Below, piece after piece: positions 53,637 through 63,047 of a stretch of DNA of 64,000 nucleotides (position 1 is its first letter; each line of letters begins with the position of its first letter). Source of the stretch: Acinetobacter sp. UBA3106 (lineage in GTDB: Bacteria; Pseudomonadota; Gammaproteobacteria; Pseudomonadales; Moraxellaceae); assembly GCA_002365595.1 (NCBI GenBank), contig DFAM01000017.1, positions 176,939 to 240,938 of the forward strand, written 5' to 3'. A program made the translations under genes and the position numbers. Under the pieces are notes generated by a model. The model had not been told where the DNA came from and did not search any database. It saw nothing but the letters and a program-made list of their open reading frames with translations.

Positions 53637-56476
53637 TATTTAGAATCTCCTGATTGTTCAGCTGCAATCGCGAGTGCGTCATTTACCAGCTGAGCTTGTT
53701 GTTTTGCATGCAAATATGGTGAACCACAAGCCGGTGCAGCAGAAGCTTCACGACCTGCATAACTGATACGAACTTGTTTACCCGCTTTCATCACGTCGTC
53801 ATATAGACGTGGAGCGATGAACAACCAAGCACCTTGGTTTTTCGGTTCTTCTTGAGTCCAAACCACTTCTTTTACGTTTGGATAAGAAGCAAGTACTTCA
53901 GCAATACGTTGTTCTGGATATGGGTACAATTGTTCGATACGAACGATTGCAGTGTTGTTTAATTCTTGCTCACGACGTTTTTCAAGCAAATCGTAATAAA
54001 CCTTACCACCACAAAGTACAAGACGGGTTACGTCTGACTTGTTGATGTTGTCGATTTCATCGATCACAGTCTGGAATGTACCAGTTGCAAGTTCTTCCAA
54101 TGTAGAAGTTGCAAGTTTGTGACGAAGCAATGACTTCGGTGAAGTCACGATCATTGGTTTACGGATTGGACGGATTGCCTGACGACGCATCGCATGGAAA
54201 ATCTGTGCCGGTGTCGTTGGCGTAATCACTTGCATGTTGTCTTCAGCACATAGCTGCAAGAAACGTTCTAGACGTGCAGATGAATGCTCTGGACCTTGAC
54301 CTTCAAAACCGTGTGGAAGAAGCAATGTCAAGCCACATACACGCTCCCATTTGGTTTCACCAGATGAGATGAACTGGTCGATTACCACTTGCGCACAGTT
54401 AGCAAAGTCACCGAACTGAGCTTCCCAAATAATCAAGCTCTTCGGTAAAGTCGTTGCATAACCATATTCAAATGCTAGCACCGCCATTTCTGACAATAAA
54501 GAGTCATAAATTGCAGTACGCGGCTGGTTTTCTTTCAAGTTACATAATGGAATGTAAGTTGAACCATCTACCTGGTTATGTAGTTTCGCGTGACGGTGTG
54601 AGAAAGTACCACGGCCCACGTCTTCACCCGTTAAACGTACCAGGAAGCCTTCATCAAGAATGGTCGCATACGCTAAAGTTTCTGCAGCACCCCAGTTCAG
54701 CGGCATTTCACCCGTTTGCATTTTCAGGCGATCATCAATCACTTTCGCTACTTGACGTTGCATCACGAAGCCTTCTGGAAGCTCGCGCATTTTTTTGCCA
54801 AGTTCTTTTAAGCGTTCGATCGGGAAAGTGGTATCCCAAACGTCAGTGTAGTCATGACCTAGATAAGGTGACCAATCCACAAACATTTTGGTATTTGGCT
54901 CAAGAACAAGTGCGTTAGCAACGTGTTTACCTGCTTCAAGGTCAGAACGATATTGTTCAACCATGGCATCAGCTGAAGCACGATCCAATACACCTTGTTG
55001 TACAAGTTGATCAGCATAAAGCGTACGTGTGGTCGCTTTCTTGTTGATGACTTGGTACATCATTGGTTGAGTTGCAGCTGGTTCATCTGCTTCGTTGTGA
55101 CCGCGACGACGGTAGCAGAACATGTCAATCACGACATCCTTACGGAATGTATGACGGAAATCATGAGCCAATTGAGAAACGAACAATACTGCTTCAGGGT
55201 CATCACCATTGACATGGAAGATTGGCGCCTGAATCATTTTCGCAATGTCAGTACAGTATTCTGTAGAACGTGCATCACGTGGATCAGACGTTGTGAAACC
55301 TACCTGGTTGTTTACAACGATGTGAACCGTACCACCCACGGTGTAACCACGCGTTTGTGACATTTGGAAGGTTTCTTGGTTTACACCTTGACCTGCAAAT
55401 GCAGCATCACCATGTACGATGATTGGCAATACGTCATCACCGCCAATGTCTTTACGACGTACTTGACGAGCACGTACCGAACCTTCAACTACAGGTCCAA
55501 CAATTTCCAGGTGTGACGGGTTAAATGCCAATGCCAAGTGAACCTCGCCACCCGGAGTCATCACGTTAGATGAGAAACCTTGATGGTACTTAACGTCACC
55601 TGAACCTTTTTTATGCAGTGATTTACCTTCGAACTCACCAAACAGGTCAGCCGGGTTTTTACCCATAATGTTAACAAGAAGGTTCAAACGGCCACGGTGA
55701 GGCATACCGATCACAACTTCTTTACAACCTACAGAACCTGCACGTTGAATCAGTTCGTTCACCATAGGGATGAAAGATTCACCGCCTTCAACACCAAAAC
55801 GTTTTGCACCAACGTATTTATTACCGAGGTATTTTTCTAAGCCTTCAGCTGCAGTTAAACGTTCTAATACGTGTTTCTTTTGATCAGCAGTGAAACCGAA
55901 TTGGCCTTTAGCCCCTTCTAGGCGTTGTTGAATCCAGCGTTTTTCTTTGGTATCAACAATATGCATGTATTCAGCACCAATAGAAGCACAATACGTTGCT
56001 TCCATTGCCTGAACCATTTCAGCAAGGGTTGCTTCAGTTTTACCCAGCGCAAGATTACCGGTATTAAATACGGTATCAAGATCTGACTGGGTTAAACCAT
56101 GCGCAGCAAGATCAAGATCAGGCACGATTTCACGTTTCGCCAAACCAAGTGGATCTAATTTTGCTTTTTGATGACCACGGTTACGATAAGCCGCAATCAG
56201 TTGCAATACGCCAATTTGACGACGTTCATGCTCAGAACTTACAGCACTTTGAATCACAGGTTGAACGCGACTTGAGTTGCGACCTAATAAAAGGAATTGC
56301 TCACGTACATTGCTATGTGGTTGATCACCTTTAGGGAATTTACCGAAGTATTCCTGCCAGTCAGCTCCTACTGAGTCTGGTGACGTTAAATACTGCTCAT
56401 AAAGTTCTTCAATATACGCTGCACTGTCAGCGCTAAGTTCAGTGTCAAGACGCAGTGCGTCAGCAACTTCTTGCAT
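53636..56476 (-). CDS. sucA: 2-oxoglutarate dehydrogenase E1
   Basis: SucA decarboxylates 2-oxoglutarate with thiamine diphosphate and succinylates SucB. It is 946 residues from the ATG at 56476. The family blocks are all present: IGMPHRGRLNLL near 258, GDAAFAGQGVNQET near 355, the ThDP/Mg region HVNGDDPEAVLFV, and the C-terminal GQGPEHSSARLERFLQL. An ATG four codons earlier (56488) is only 2 bases from the AGGA site, so 56476 is more likely. The leader upstream is long and strongly structured. Confidence 0.96.
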   Translation of the reverse strand: MQEVADALRLDTELSADSAAYIEELYEQYLTSPDSVGADWQEYFGKFPKGDQPHSNVREQFLLLGRNSSRVQPVIQSAVSSEHERRQIGVLQLIAAYRNRGHQKAKLDPLGLAKREIVPDLDLAAHGLTQSDLDTVFNTGNLALGKTEATLAEMVQAMEATYCASIGAEYMHIVDTKEKRWIQQRLEGAKGQFGFTADQKKHVLERLTAAEGLEKYLGNKYVGAKRFGVEGGESFIPMVNELIQRAGSVGCKEVVIGMPHRGRLNLLVNIMGKNPADLFGEFEGKSLHKKGSGDVKYHQGFSSNVMTPGGEVHLALAFNPSHLEIVGPVVEGSVRARQVRRKDIGGDDVLPIIVHGDAAFAGQGVNQETFQMSQTRGYTVGGTVHIVVNNQVGFTTSDPRDARSTEYCTDIAKMIQAPIFHVNGDDPEAVLFVSQLAHDFRHTFRKDVVIDMFCYRRRGHNEADEPAATQPMMYQVINKKATTRTLYADQLVQQGVLDRASADAMVEQYRSDLEAGKHVANALVLEPNTKMFVDWSPYLGHDYTDVWDTTFPIERLKELGKKMRELPEGFVMQRQVAKVIDDRLKMQTGEMPLNWGAAETLAYATILDEGFLVRLTGEDVGRGTFSHRHAKLHNQVDGSTYIPLCNLKENQPRTAIYDSLLSEMAVLAFEYGYATTLPKSLIIWEAQFGDFANCAQVVIDQFISSGETKWERVCGLTLLLPHGFEGQGPEHSSARLERFLQLCAEDNMQVITPTTPAQIFHAMRRQAIRPIRKPMIVTSPKSLLRHKLATSTLEELATGTFQTVIDEIDNINKSDVTRLVLCGGKVYYDLLEKRREQELNNTAIVRIEQLYPYPEQRIAEVLASYPNVKEVVWTQEEPKNQGAWLFIAPRLYDDVMKAGKQVRISYAGREASAAPACGSPYLHAKQQAQLVNDALAIAAEQSGDSK

Positions 56477-56540
56477 TTGTGGACCCATTTCCTATTGCAA
56501 AAACATTTTCAGGATGCTTTTTAAGCGAACCCATGATTAA

Positions 56541-56567
56541 TAATGTCAAATTGGTAACATGACATTA
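56541..56567 (-). promoter_or_regulatory. sucA leader hairpin A
   Basis: TAATGTCA (56541-56548) and TGACATTA (56560-56567) are exact reverse complements around an 11-base loop, 65 bases before the sucA start. Confidence 0.5.
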
Positions 56568-56584
56568 GTCCCCATCAGGCATAA

Positions 56585-56653
56585 GCCATGAGGCGTTATC
56601 AATACATTAGGAATAACCCAATGTGAATAATGAATCATAACGCCCTCATTGGC
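56585..56653 (-). promoter_or_regulatory. sucA leader hairpin B (long, with internal stem)
   Basis: GCCATGAGGCGTTAT (56585-56599) pairs with ATAACGCCCTCATTGGC (56637-56653), allowing two single-base bulges. An inner CATTAGG / CCCAATG stem forms within the loop. Together with the neighbours it suggests a folded 5' UTR. Confidence 0.55.
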
Positions 56654-56699
56654 ATCATCACTCATTTAAATACTCGGCCAAAACCGAGCAATTTTTTGC

Positions 56700-56750
56700 A
56701 AATCGACTTAGAAAAAATAACTACATGACTTAGTTTTTCTAAAGCGATTT
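56700..56750 (-). promoter_or_regulatory. sucA leader hairpin C
   Basis: AATCG-TTAGAAAAA-type arms (56700-56716 and 56734-56750) pair over 17 positions with two mismatches around a 17-base loop. Confidence 0.5.
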
Positions 56751-57262
56751 ATATCTATTTATAAACCTTATACATAATTTCCGATGTTGAAAAAATGTAC
56801 GTAAATTAAGCGCTTTTTTTAAATATAGCTTTGTGTCAAATCGTAACATGTTCTCCAGTTACAATTGATTTTTTTGACACATACCTCTCATAACTCAGCG
56901 AAATACATACGCAGTATTTTCATCTAATATATGGTGCTTTATCTCATAATTAGATTCAATCTAGACCAAAGTCCTACCCCACTTCGGCACATATAACAAA
57001 AGAGAGCACAATATTTAAACTGGCCCTCTTTATATACGTTATATGATAACATTTTAATCTCAACTTTGCAGATTCAAGCTTACGATTAGCGCTTTAATCG
57101 CCAATTCAAACAATCTCACAACAATCAGATCATTTTTCAGCATATCTCTGCTTCAGTTTTAATCAATTATATATTTTTAAAAAACTTCTGCACACCCTGC
57201 CCCCCTCTCTATTCGTATAGTTATTTAGTATCAGAACGATATCCATAATTATTAAAAGCATA

Positions 57263-57292
57263 AAAAAGCACACCATGAGGTGTGCTTTTTTT
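57263..57292 (-). terminator. sdhB terminator
   Basis: AAAAAAGCACACC / GGTGTGCTTTTTT with an ATGA loop lies 13 bases beyond the sdhB stop, and closes the sdhCDAB operon. Confidence 0.92.
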
Positions 57293-57304
57293 GACTGGGA
57301 CAGA

Positions 57305-58015
57305 TTAACCTGCTTGGTCTAACAACATGCTACGGATGTGACCGATGGCTTTAGTTGGATTAAGACCTTTAGGACAAACTGATACACAGTTCATGATACC
57401 TTTACAACGGAACAAGCTGAATGGATCGTCAAGACGAGCCAAACGATCTTGAGTTGCTGTATCACGTGAATCGATGATAAAGCGGTATGCATTCAACAAT
57501 GCTGAAGGACCCAGGAACTTGTCCGGGTTCCACCAGAATGATGGGCATGCAGTTGAACAACATGCACAAAGAATACATTCATACAGACCATCCAGGTGCT
57601 CACGCTCTTCAGGAGACTGTAAACGCTCCTTCGCTGGCGCAGGCTGGTTGTTGATCAAGAATGGATGAATTTTGTTGTACTGATCGTAGAACTGATTCAT
57701 ATCTACAACCAAGTCTTTAATCACAGGCAGACCTGGTAGCGGACGAATAGTGATTACTTCTGGTAAATCGTTCAGGTTCCAAAGACACGCCAAACCATTT
57801 TTACCATTGATGTTTACACCATCAGAACCACAAATCCCTTCACGGCATGAACGACGGAACGTTAAAGATTCGTCTTGTACTTTCAACGCAAGCAGAGCAT
57901 CAAGCAACATACGGTGCTTGTCTGTCAACTCAAGTTTAAAAGTTTGCATGTACGGTGCTTTATCCTTATCGGGATCGTAGCGGTAGATATTAAATGTACG
58001 AGTACCTCTACTCAT
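57305..58015 (-). CDS. sdhB: Succinate dehydrogenase iron-sulfur subunit
   Basis: SdhB carries electrons from the flavin to quinone through three Fe-S clusters. It is 236 residues. The 2Fe-2S site is CREGICGSDG plus a later Cys (near 58-80), the 4Fe-4S site CILCACCSTACPS near 148, and the 3Fe-4S region CKGIMNCVSVCPKGLNP near 205. It lies 14 bp after sdhA. Confidence 0.98.
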   Translation of the reverse strand: MSRGTRTFNIYRYDPDKDKAPYMQTFKLELTDKHRMLLDALLALKVQDESLTFRRSCREGICGSDGVNINGKNGLACLWNLNDLPEVITIRPLPGLPVIKDLVVDMNQFYDQYNKIHPFLINNQPAPAKERLQSPEEREHLDGLYECILCACCSTACPSFWWNPDKFLGPSALLNAYRFIIDSRDTATQDRLARLDDPFSLFRCKGIMNCVSVCPKGLNPTKAIGHIRSMLLDQAG

Positions 58016-58029
58016 CTTACTTCTCCTAA

Positions 58030-59928
58030 TTAGAATGTACGTGGTTTAGGTGGAATTGCATCAACCGACAATGGACGGTAACGCACTGGCTTGTACTCAA
58101 GATGGTTATCAGTTGAGAACCATAATGTGTGCTTCATCCACTCATCATCACGACGACCATAAGGGTAAGCTGGATGATCTGGAGACTCTTCAAAGTCAAC
58201 TACAGTATGCGCACCACGGCACTCTTTACGAGCAGCAGCAGAAATTAGCGTTGCTTTAGCAACTTCATACAAGTTTTCAACTTCAAGTGCTTCAATACGT
58301 GCAGTGTTGAATACTTTAGATTTGTCTTTCAAATGAATATTGCGAACACGTGGCTCAATTGCAAGAATCTGTTTTACACCTTCTTCAAGCAGTGCAGATG
58401 TACGGAATACACCAGCATGGTCTTGAACGATGTCACGGATTGCATCAGCAACGTCTTGCGCATTTTCACCCGAAGCTGATTCATCAAGCTTACGAATACG
58501 GGCAACAGTTTGCTCAAGCACAGTTGTAGGAAGTGGAGCGTATTCATCACCGTGGTGTTTAGTCACGTAGTCGATGATGTGTTCACCCGCAGCTTTACCA
58601 AATACAACCAAGTCAAGCAGTGAGTTGGTACCTAGACGGTTTGCACCATGTACAGATACACATGAACATTCACCGATTGCATAAAAACCTTTCACTGGTT
58701 TAGTGAAGTCACGGCCTTCTTGATTGGTTGAGTAAACGTCATTTTCTTTGTCGTAGTGAGTAACAAGCGCTTCAGTTTCGCGAGTTTCAGGAACAACAAC
58801 CTGGCCATGAATATTCGTCGGAATACCACCCATTTGGTAATGGATTGTTGGTACTACCGGAATTGGCTCTTTAGTGATATCCACGTTCGCGAATTTCTTG
58901 CCAATCTCGAATACAGATGGAAGACGCTTCATGATTGTATCCGCACCCAAGTGCGTCATATCAAGCAGAATATAATCGCCTTTAGGACCACAACCACGAC
59001 CTTCTTTAATTTCCTGGTCCATAGAACGTGATACGAAGTCACGTGGCGCCAAGTCTTTCAAAGTTGGAGCATAACGTTCCATGAACGGTTCGCCGTCTTT
59101 GTTACGAAGGATTGCACCTTCACCACGACAACCTTCAGTTAACAATACGCCTGCGCCCGCGACACCCGTTGGGTGGAATTGCCAGAATTCCATATCTTGC
59201 AATGGAATACCTGCACGAGCAGCCATACCAAGACCGTCACCAGTGTTGATATAAGCGTTTGTAGATGCACGGTAAACACGACCCGCACCACCGGTTGCGA
59301 ACAATGTCGCTTTTGCCTGGAATACTGCAATTTTACCAGTTTCCTGGTCAATTGCTGTTACGCCCAGTACATCACCTGCTTCGTTACGAATCAGGTCAAG
59401 CGCGATCCATTCTACGAAGAATTGGGTGCCCATTTTCACGTTGCTTTGATAAAGCGTATGAAGAAGTGCGTGACCGGTACGGTCAGCTGCAGCACATGCA
59501 CGTGGAACTGCTTTCTCACCGTAGTTTGCAGAGTGGCCACCGAATGGACGCTGGTAAATTGTACCGTCTGCGTTACGGTCAAATGGCATACCTAAGTGTT
59601 CAAGTTCATAAACCACTTGAGGTGCTTCACGCGTCATGAATTCAATCGCGTCTTGGTCACCTAACCAGTCAGAACCTTTAACTGTATCGTAGAAGTGGTA
59701 GTGCCAGTTATCTTCTTGCATGTTACCAAGAGAGGCACCGATACCACCCTGCGCTGCTACAGTATGCGAACGTGTTGGGAATACTTTAGTTAATACAGCA
59801 ACTTTCAAACCAGCTTGAGCAAGTTGGTAAGAAGCACGCATACCTGAACCACCACCACCAACGATGACTGCATCGAAAGTTTGGTGTGGAATATTGGTGT
59901 AATCTTCTTTAGGGGTTATAGCGCCCAT
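58030..59928 (-). CDS. sdhA: Succinate dehydrogenase flavoprotein subunit
   Basis: SdhA oxidises succinate to fumarate at its FAD. It is 632 residues. The FAD Rossmann motif GGGGSGMRASYQLAQAG is near residue 24, and the covalent-FAD histidine SHTVAAQGG near 54. The active-site region LAPRDFVSRSMDQEI, and HGANRLGTNSLLDLVVFG near the C-terminal half, are also conserved. It lies 12 bp after sdhD. Confidence 0.98.
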   Translation of the reverse strand: MGAITPKEDYTNIPHQTFDAVIVGGGGSGMRASYQLAQAGLKVAVLTKVFPTRSHTVAAQGGIGASLGNMQEDNWHYHFYDTVKGSDWLGDQDAIEFMTREAPQVVYELEHLGMPFDRNADGTIYQRPFGGHSANYGEKAVPRACAAADRTGHALLHTLYQSNVKMGTQFFVEWIALDLIRNEAGDVLGVTAIDQETGKIAVFQAKATLFATGGAGRVYRASTNAYINTGDGLGMAARAGIPLQDMEFWQFHPTGVAGAGVLLTEGCRGEGAILRNKDGEPFMERYAPTLKDLAPRDFVSRSMDQEIKEGRGCGPKGDYILLDMTHLGADTIMKRLPSVFEIGKKFANVDITKEPIPVVPTIHYQMGGIPTNIHGQVVVPETRETEALVTHYDKENDVYSTNQEGRDFTKPVKGFYAIGECSCVSVHGANRLGTNSLLDLVVFGKAAGEHIIDYVTKHHGDEYAPLPTTVLEQTVARIRKLDESASGENAQDVADAIRDIVQDHAGVFRTSALLEEGVKQILAIEPRVRNIHLKDKSKVFNTARIEALEVENLYEVAKATLISAAARKECRGAHTVVDFEESPDHPAYPYGRRDDEWMKHTLWFSTDNHLEYKPVRYRPLSVDAIPPKPRTF

Positions 59929-59940
59929 GATTGTTTCCTA

Positions 59941-60306
59941 TCAATTCGCCCAAAAAATCTGGATTGCCCAGATTGCATATGCAAATACAGCAATAATGAC
60001 TGCTGAAGTCAGCACCAAACGCAAGCCTGAAGCTGAAGGACCCATTTGACGAGTAGTCACATAATCCGTGAATACCTGCCACATACCGATCCAAGCGTGT
60101 GCGACAAGAGATAAGACGGCCAATAAAGATAAAATCTTCATCGGTAATGTCATCATAAAGCCAAACCATTGTTCAAAATTGAATCCACCATGAAAAAGGA
60201 TCCAACCCAATACCACAACAGTATAAACAGCAAGAATCACAGCACTGATACGTTGGATAAACCAATCGCGAGAACCTGAACCCGTTAAACCTGTAGCACT
60301 TTTCAT
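59941..60306 (-). CDS. sdhD: Succinate dehydrogenase membrane anchor SdhD
   Basis: SdhD, with SdhC, anchors the complex and helps form the heme and quinone sites. It is 121 residues with three membrane helices. The N-terminus MKSATGLTGSGSRDWFIQR matches the family and the heme-side HAWIGMWQVFTDY is conserved. The ATG at 60306 overlaps the sdhC stop by 1 base (TAATG); a frame extension to 60321 is not used. Confidence 0.95.
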   Translation of the reverse strand: MKSATGLTGSGSRDWFIQRISAVILAVYTVVVLGWILFHGGFNFEQWFGFMMTLPMKILSLLAVLSLVAHAWIGMWQVFTDYVTTRQMGPSASGLRLVLTSAVIIAVFAYAIWAIQIFWAN

Positions 60307-60704
60307 TAGAGAACAATCCATACAAAGGCCGCAATAATACCTATCGCAGACAAGACCAATGAAATAGTAGCAGCGACACGGCCACTTTGCAGTTCTTCTG
60401 CAATACCTATGTCTGCAAGTAAATGCTTAATACCCGTGAACGTATGATAAATTAAGCCGGCTACAAATACCCATACAACAAAACGCACAATGAAGCCGCT
60501 AAAGATTTCCTGAACTTCAGCAAAACCTTCAGCTGAAGACAGCGATTTGTCTAAAAGCCACAAAAGTACTGGTACAAGTAAAAATACGATGACACCAGAA
60601 AGACGGTGTAGAATTGATGCAATAGCCACAGGGGATTTTAAGTTTACTTCTAAAACTTGACCCATGGACAAATTGACAGGTCTGTTGCTTTTCACAGCGG
60701 GCAT
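60306..60704 (-). CDS. sdhC: Succinate dehydrogenase cytochrome b556 subunit SdhC
   Basis: SdhC binds heme b and ubiquinone with SdhD. It is 132 residues with three helices. The signature SILHRLSGVIVF is near residue 30, and the heme ligand lies in YHTFTGIKHLLADIG near residue 90. First gene of sdhCDAB. Only AGG touches the ATG at 60704, with GGAG 14 bases away; a GTG at 60695 has AGGA at a better distance and may be the true start. Two hairpins lie in its leader. Confidence 0.95.
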   Translation of the reverse strand: MPAVKSNRPVNLSMGQVLEVNLKSPVAIASILHRLSGVIVFLLVPVLLWLLDKSLSSAEGFAEVQEIFSGFIVRFVVWVFVAGLIYHTFTGIKHLLADIGIAEELQSGRVAATISLVLSAIGIIAAFVWIVL

Positions 60705-60715
60705 CCTGTAAGTAA

Positions 60716-60733
60716 AAACTCCATCCGGAGTTT
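60716..60733 (-). promoter_or_regulatory. sdhC leader hairpin next to the start codon
   Basis: AAACTCC (60716-60722) and GGAGTTT (60727-60733) form a 7-bp stem with an ATCC loop. On the minus strand, GGAG lies in the stem and a T-run follows, 10 bases before the ATG. It could hide the ribosome binding site or act as an attenuator. Confidence 0.5.
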
Positions 60734-60765
60734 GTTGGAATTAATTCGAAGGAAAGCTAGCATTG

Positions 60766-60796
60766 TTAGGTATTTGCAATATCCTGCAATACCTAA
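60766..60796 (-). promoter_or_regulatory. sdhC leader hairpin, upstream
   Basis: TTAGGTATTTGCA (60766-60778) pairs with TGCAATACCTAA (60785-60796) with one bulged T around a 6-base loop, about 62 bases before the sdhC start. Confidence 0.5.
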
Positions 60797-61598
60797 ACTT
60801 AAAACGACACTGAATTATAAAACGTGAACTATCAAAATACAAACAGTCACATTTGCCTTTTCCTTAAAAAAACATCAAATAAGAATCATTAACATTAAAT
60901 ACCCTATTCAAGCAGACAAAATATATCTAAGAAAATAGAGCTATATACTTGGTTTTTATTAAATATAAGTTAAATTGGTTAATCGTTTTTAGCTTTGAAA
61001 ATTAAATTGATTTATTTAGACTAAAGATGAACAAAGAATTGCTATATTTTACAACTATCTTATTCATATTTATATCTTCATATACTGCCTTTCATTTTTA
61101 AGATAAATATAAAGTATTTATAAAAATTATATTCGATCAACATCATGAAATAACCACTTAGTCTGTGCATAACTGGCATTTCCCACCAAATCATGACTAA
61201 TTTTTCAGCAAAATTATGCTTTATTTTTGTCAATTTGTACAAATAATCATCACTTACATCTATTTTCAGTAGTTATTTTTTAGCCAAACGAACTTTATTT
61301 TACTTATCATTTATCGCTTTTAATTATGACTAGAAAAATAGCAGCAGAATCACCAACAAGATGTAAGTTACGAAAATTGTAATAATTTAGAATATAAGAC
61401 TATATAAAAATTCATCATTTATCAGAGTTTTTAAGAATTAAAAATTGCTTACAATTCCAACAGCATGCATTTTTTTTTCTGCAACTTCTTTTCATATGAC
61501 TTATTATACTGCGTCGATACTGATATTTTCCTCACGTTTACTGGATTATTTTTTGACCAAATCCCTGTGAGAGCGTCTTTTTTTATCCATAAGTATAA

Positions 61599-61626
61599 TT
61601 GACAAAATTTCAGTACTCACTAATCT
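61599..61626 (+). promoter_or_regulatory. Candidate gltA promoter
   Basis: A perfect TTGACA (61599-61604) is followed after 16 bases by TAATCT (61621-61626), with the start codon 91 bases downstream. The -10 match is only fair. Confidence 0.4.
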
Positions 61627-61717
61627 TATAGCAAATTTTTGATCCATCTGATTCGCGCATTAAAAGATTAGTACTACGAGTCGGATAAAACATTCACCAG
61701 GACAGGAGATCTATTGA

Positions 61718-62995
61718 ATGTCTGAAGCAACTGGCAAAAAAGCCGTTTTACAGCTTGATGGCAAAGAAATTGAATTACCAATTTACAGCGGCACATTGGG
61801 CCCAGATGTAATCGACGTTAAAGATGTGTTGACTGCAGGTCACTTTACTTTTGATCCTGGTTTTATGGCAACAGCTGCATGTGAATCAAAAATCACATTC
61901 ATCGATGGCGGTAAAGGTGTTCTTTTACACCGTGGTTATCCAATCGACCAGTTAGCGACTAAAGCAGACTACCTAGAAACTTGCTACTTGTTGTTAAACG
62001 GCGAGCTTCCAACTGCTGAACAAAAAGTTGAATTTGACGCTAAAGTACGTAACCACACTATGGTTCACGACCAAGTTAGCCGTTTCTTCAATGGTTTCCG
62101 TCGCGATGCTCACCCGATGGCAATCATGGTTGGTGTAGTGGGTGCGCTTTCTGCGTTCTATCACAACAACCTAGACATCGAAAATGTTGATCACCGTGAA
62201 ATTACAGCAATCCGCTTGATTGCTAAAGTTCCTACGCTGGCAGCTTGGAGCTACAAATATACAGTAGGTCAACCATTCGTTTACCCACGTAACGATTTAA
62301 GCTACGCTGAAAACTTCTTGTACATGATGTTTGCTACTCCTGCAGACCGTGATTACAAAGTTGACCCAATTCTTGCGAAAGCAATGGACCGTATTTTCAC
62401 GCTTCATGCTGACCACGAACAAAACGCATCTACTTCTACAGTACGTTTAGCTGGTTCTACTGGCGCTAACCCATATGCATGTATCGCTGCTGGTATCTCT
62501 GCACTTTGGGGTCCTGCTCACGGTGGCGCGAACGAAGCTGTTCTTAAGATGCTTGATGAAATCGGCTCTGTAGAAAACGTTGCTGACTTCATGGAAAAAG
62601 TAAAAACTAAAGAAGTTAAACTTATGGGCTTCGGTCACCGAGTTTATAAAAACTTCGATCCACGTGCGAAAGTAATGAAAGAAACTTGTGATGAAGTTCT
62701 TGCTGCTCTTGGCATCAACGATCCACAACTTGCTTTGGCTATGGAACTTGAACGTATTGCGTTGTCTGACGAATACTTCATCAAACGTAACCTATACCCT
62801 AACGTAGACTTCTACTCAGGTATCATCCTTAAAGCGATTGGTATCCCGACTGAAATGTTTACAGTAATCTTCGCTCTTGCACGTACAGTTGGCTGGATCA
62901 GCCACTGGTTAGAAATGCACAGCGGTCCTTACAAAATCGGTCGTCCACGTCAGCTTTACACTGGTGAAGTTCAACGTGACATCCAAGGTCGTTAA
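61718..62995 (+). CDS. gltA: Citrate synthase (type II, hexameric class)
   Basis: GltA condenses acetyl-CoA and oxaloacetate to citrate. It is 425 residues, the NADH-inhibited gammaproteobacterial form by length and N-terminal domain. Active-site His are H268 (WGPAHGG) and H307 (GFGHRVYK), and the acid is in NVDFYSG near residue 364. The Shine-Dalgarno AGGAG is clear before the ATG. It is divergent from sdhCDAB, the usual arrangement. Confidence 0.98.
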   Translation: MSEATGKKAVLQLDGKEIELPIYSGTLGPDVIDVKDVLTAGHFTFDPGFMATAACESKITFIDGGKGVLLHRGYPIDQLATKADYLETCYLLLNGELPTAEQKVEFDAKVRNHTMVHDQVSRFFNGFRRDAHPMAIMVGVVGALSAFYHNNLDIENVDHREITAIRLIAKVPTLAAWSYKYTVGQPFVYPRNDLSYAENFLYMMFATPADRDYKVDPILAKAMDRIFTLHADHEQNASTSTVRLAGSTGANPYACIAAGISALWGPAHGGANEAVLKMLDEIGSVENVADFMEKVKTKEVKLMGFGHRVYKNFDPRAKVMKETCDEVLAALGINDPQLALAMELERIALSDEYFIKRNLYPNVDFYSGIILKAIGIPTEMFTVIFALARTVGWISHWLEMHSGPYKIGRPRQLYTGEVQRDIQGR

Positions 62996-63019
62996 TTCTG
63001 TAAGAATTAACAGCTTTAG

Positions 63020-63047
63020 AAAACCACCCTTTCGGGTGGTTTTTTTA
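63020..63047 (+). terminator. gltA terminator
   Basis: AAACCACCC / GGGTGGTTT with a TTTC loop and T7, just after gltA. Confidence 0.92.

Larger units (their letters stand above)
56477..57262. other. Long structured leader/intergenic region upstream of sucA
   Basis: About 790 bp between the sucA start and the sdhB terminator, with no gene. The sucA-proximal 275 bases hold three hairpins (56541-56567, 56585-56653, 56700-56750). A small CTCGG/CCGAG hairpin followed by TTTTTT lies at 56673-56697. The rest is AT-rich and must contain the sucA promoter. Confidence 0.6.
60705..61717. other. 1-kb divergent intergenic region, sdhC / gltA
   Basis: About 1013 bp without a gene, very AT-rich. It holds the sdhC leader hairpins (60716-60733, 60766-60796), a TTGACA near 61599, and divergent promoters for the TCA operons. 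No ORF of note, tRNA or CRISPR repeat is seen. Confidence 0.6.

Noticed and set aside
54454..54918. 154-codon open frame on the plus strand, opposite sucA
   Set aside because: It is antisense to the highly conserved sucA, has no ribosome binding site, and its translation resembles no protein; long antisense frames are expected opposite biased codons.
56673..56697. CTCGG/CCGAG hairpin with T-run on the plus strand as a terminator
   Set aside because: No plus-strand gene lies upstream of it, so it has no transcript to end; the stem is only 5 bp.
56874..56879. TTGACA on the plus strand as a promoter
   Set aside because: The flanking genes are all on the minus strand and no -10 partner with a plus-strand gene is seen.
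59173..59639. Two overlapping open frames opposite sdhA
   Set aside because: Both are antisense to conserved sdhA, and their Cys/Thr-rich translation is a codon-bias artefact.
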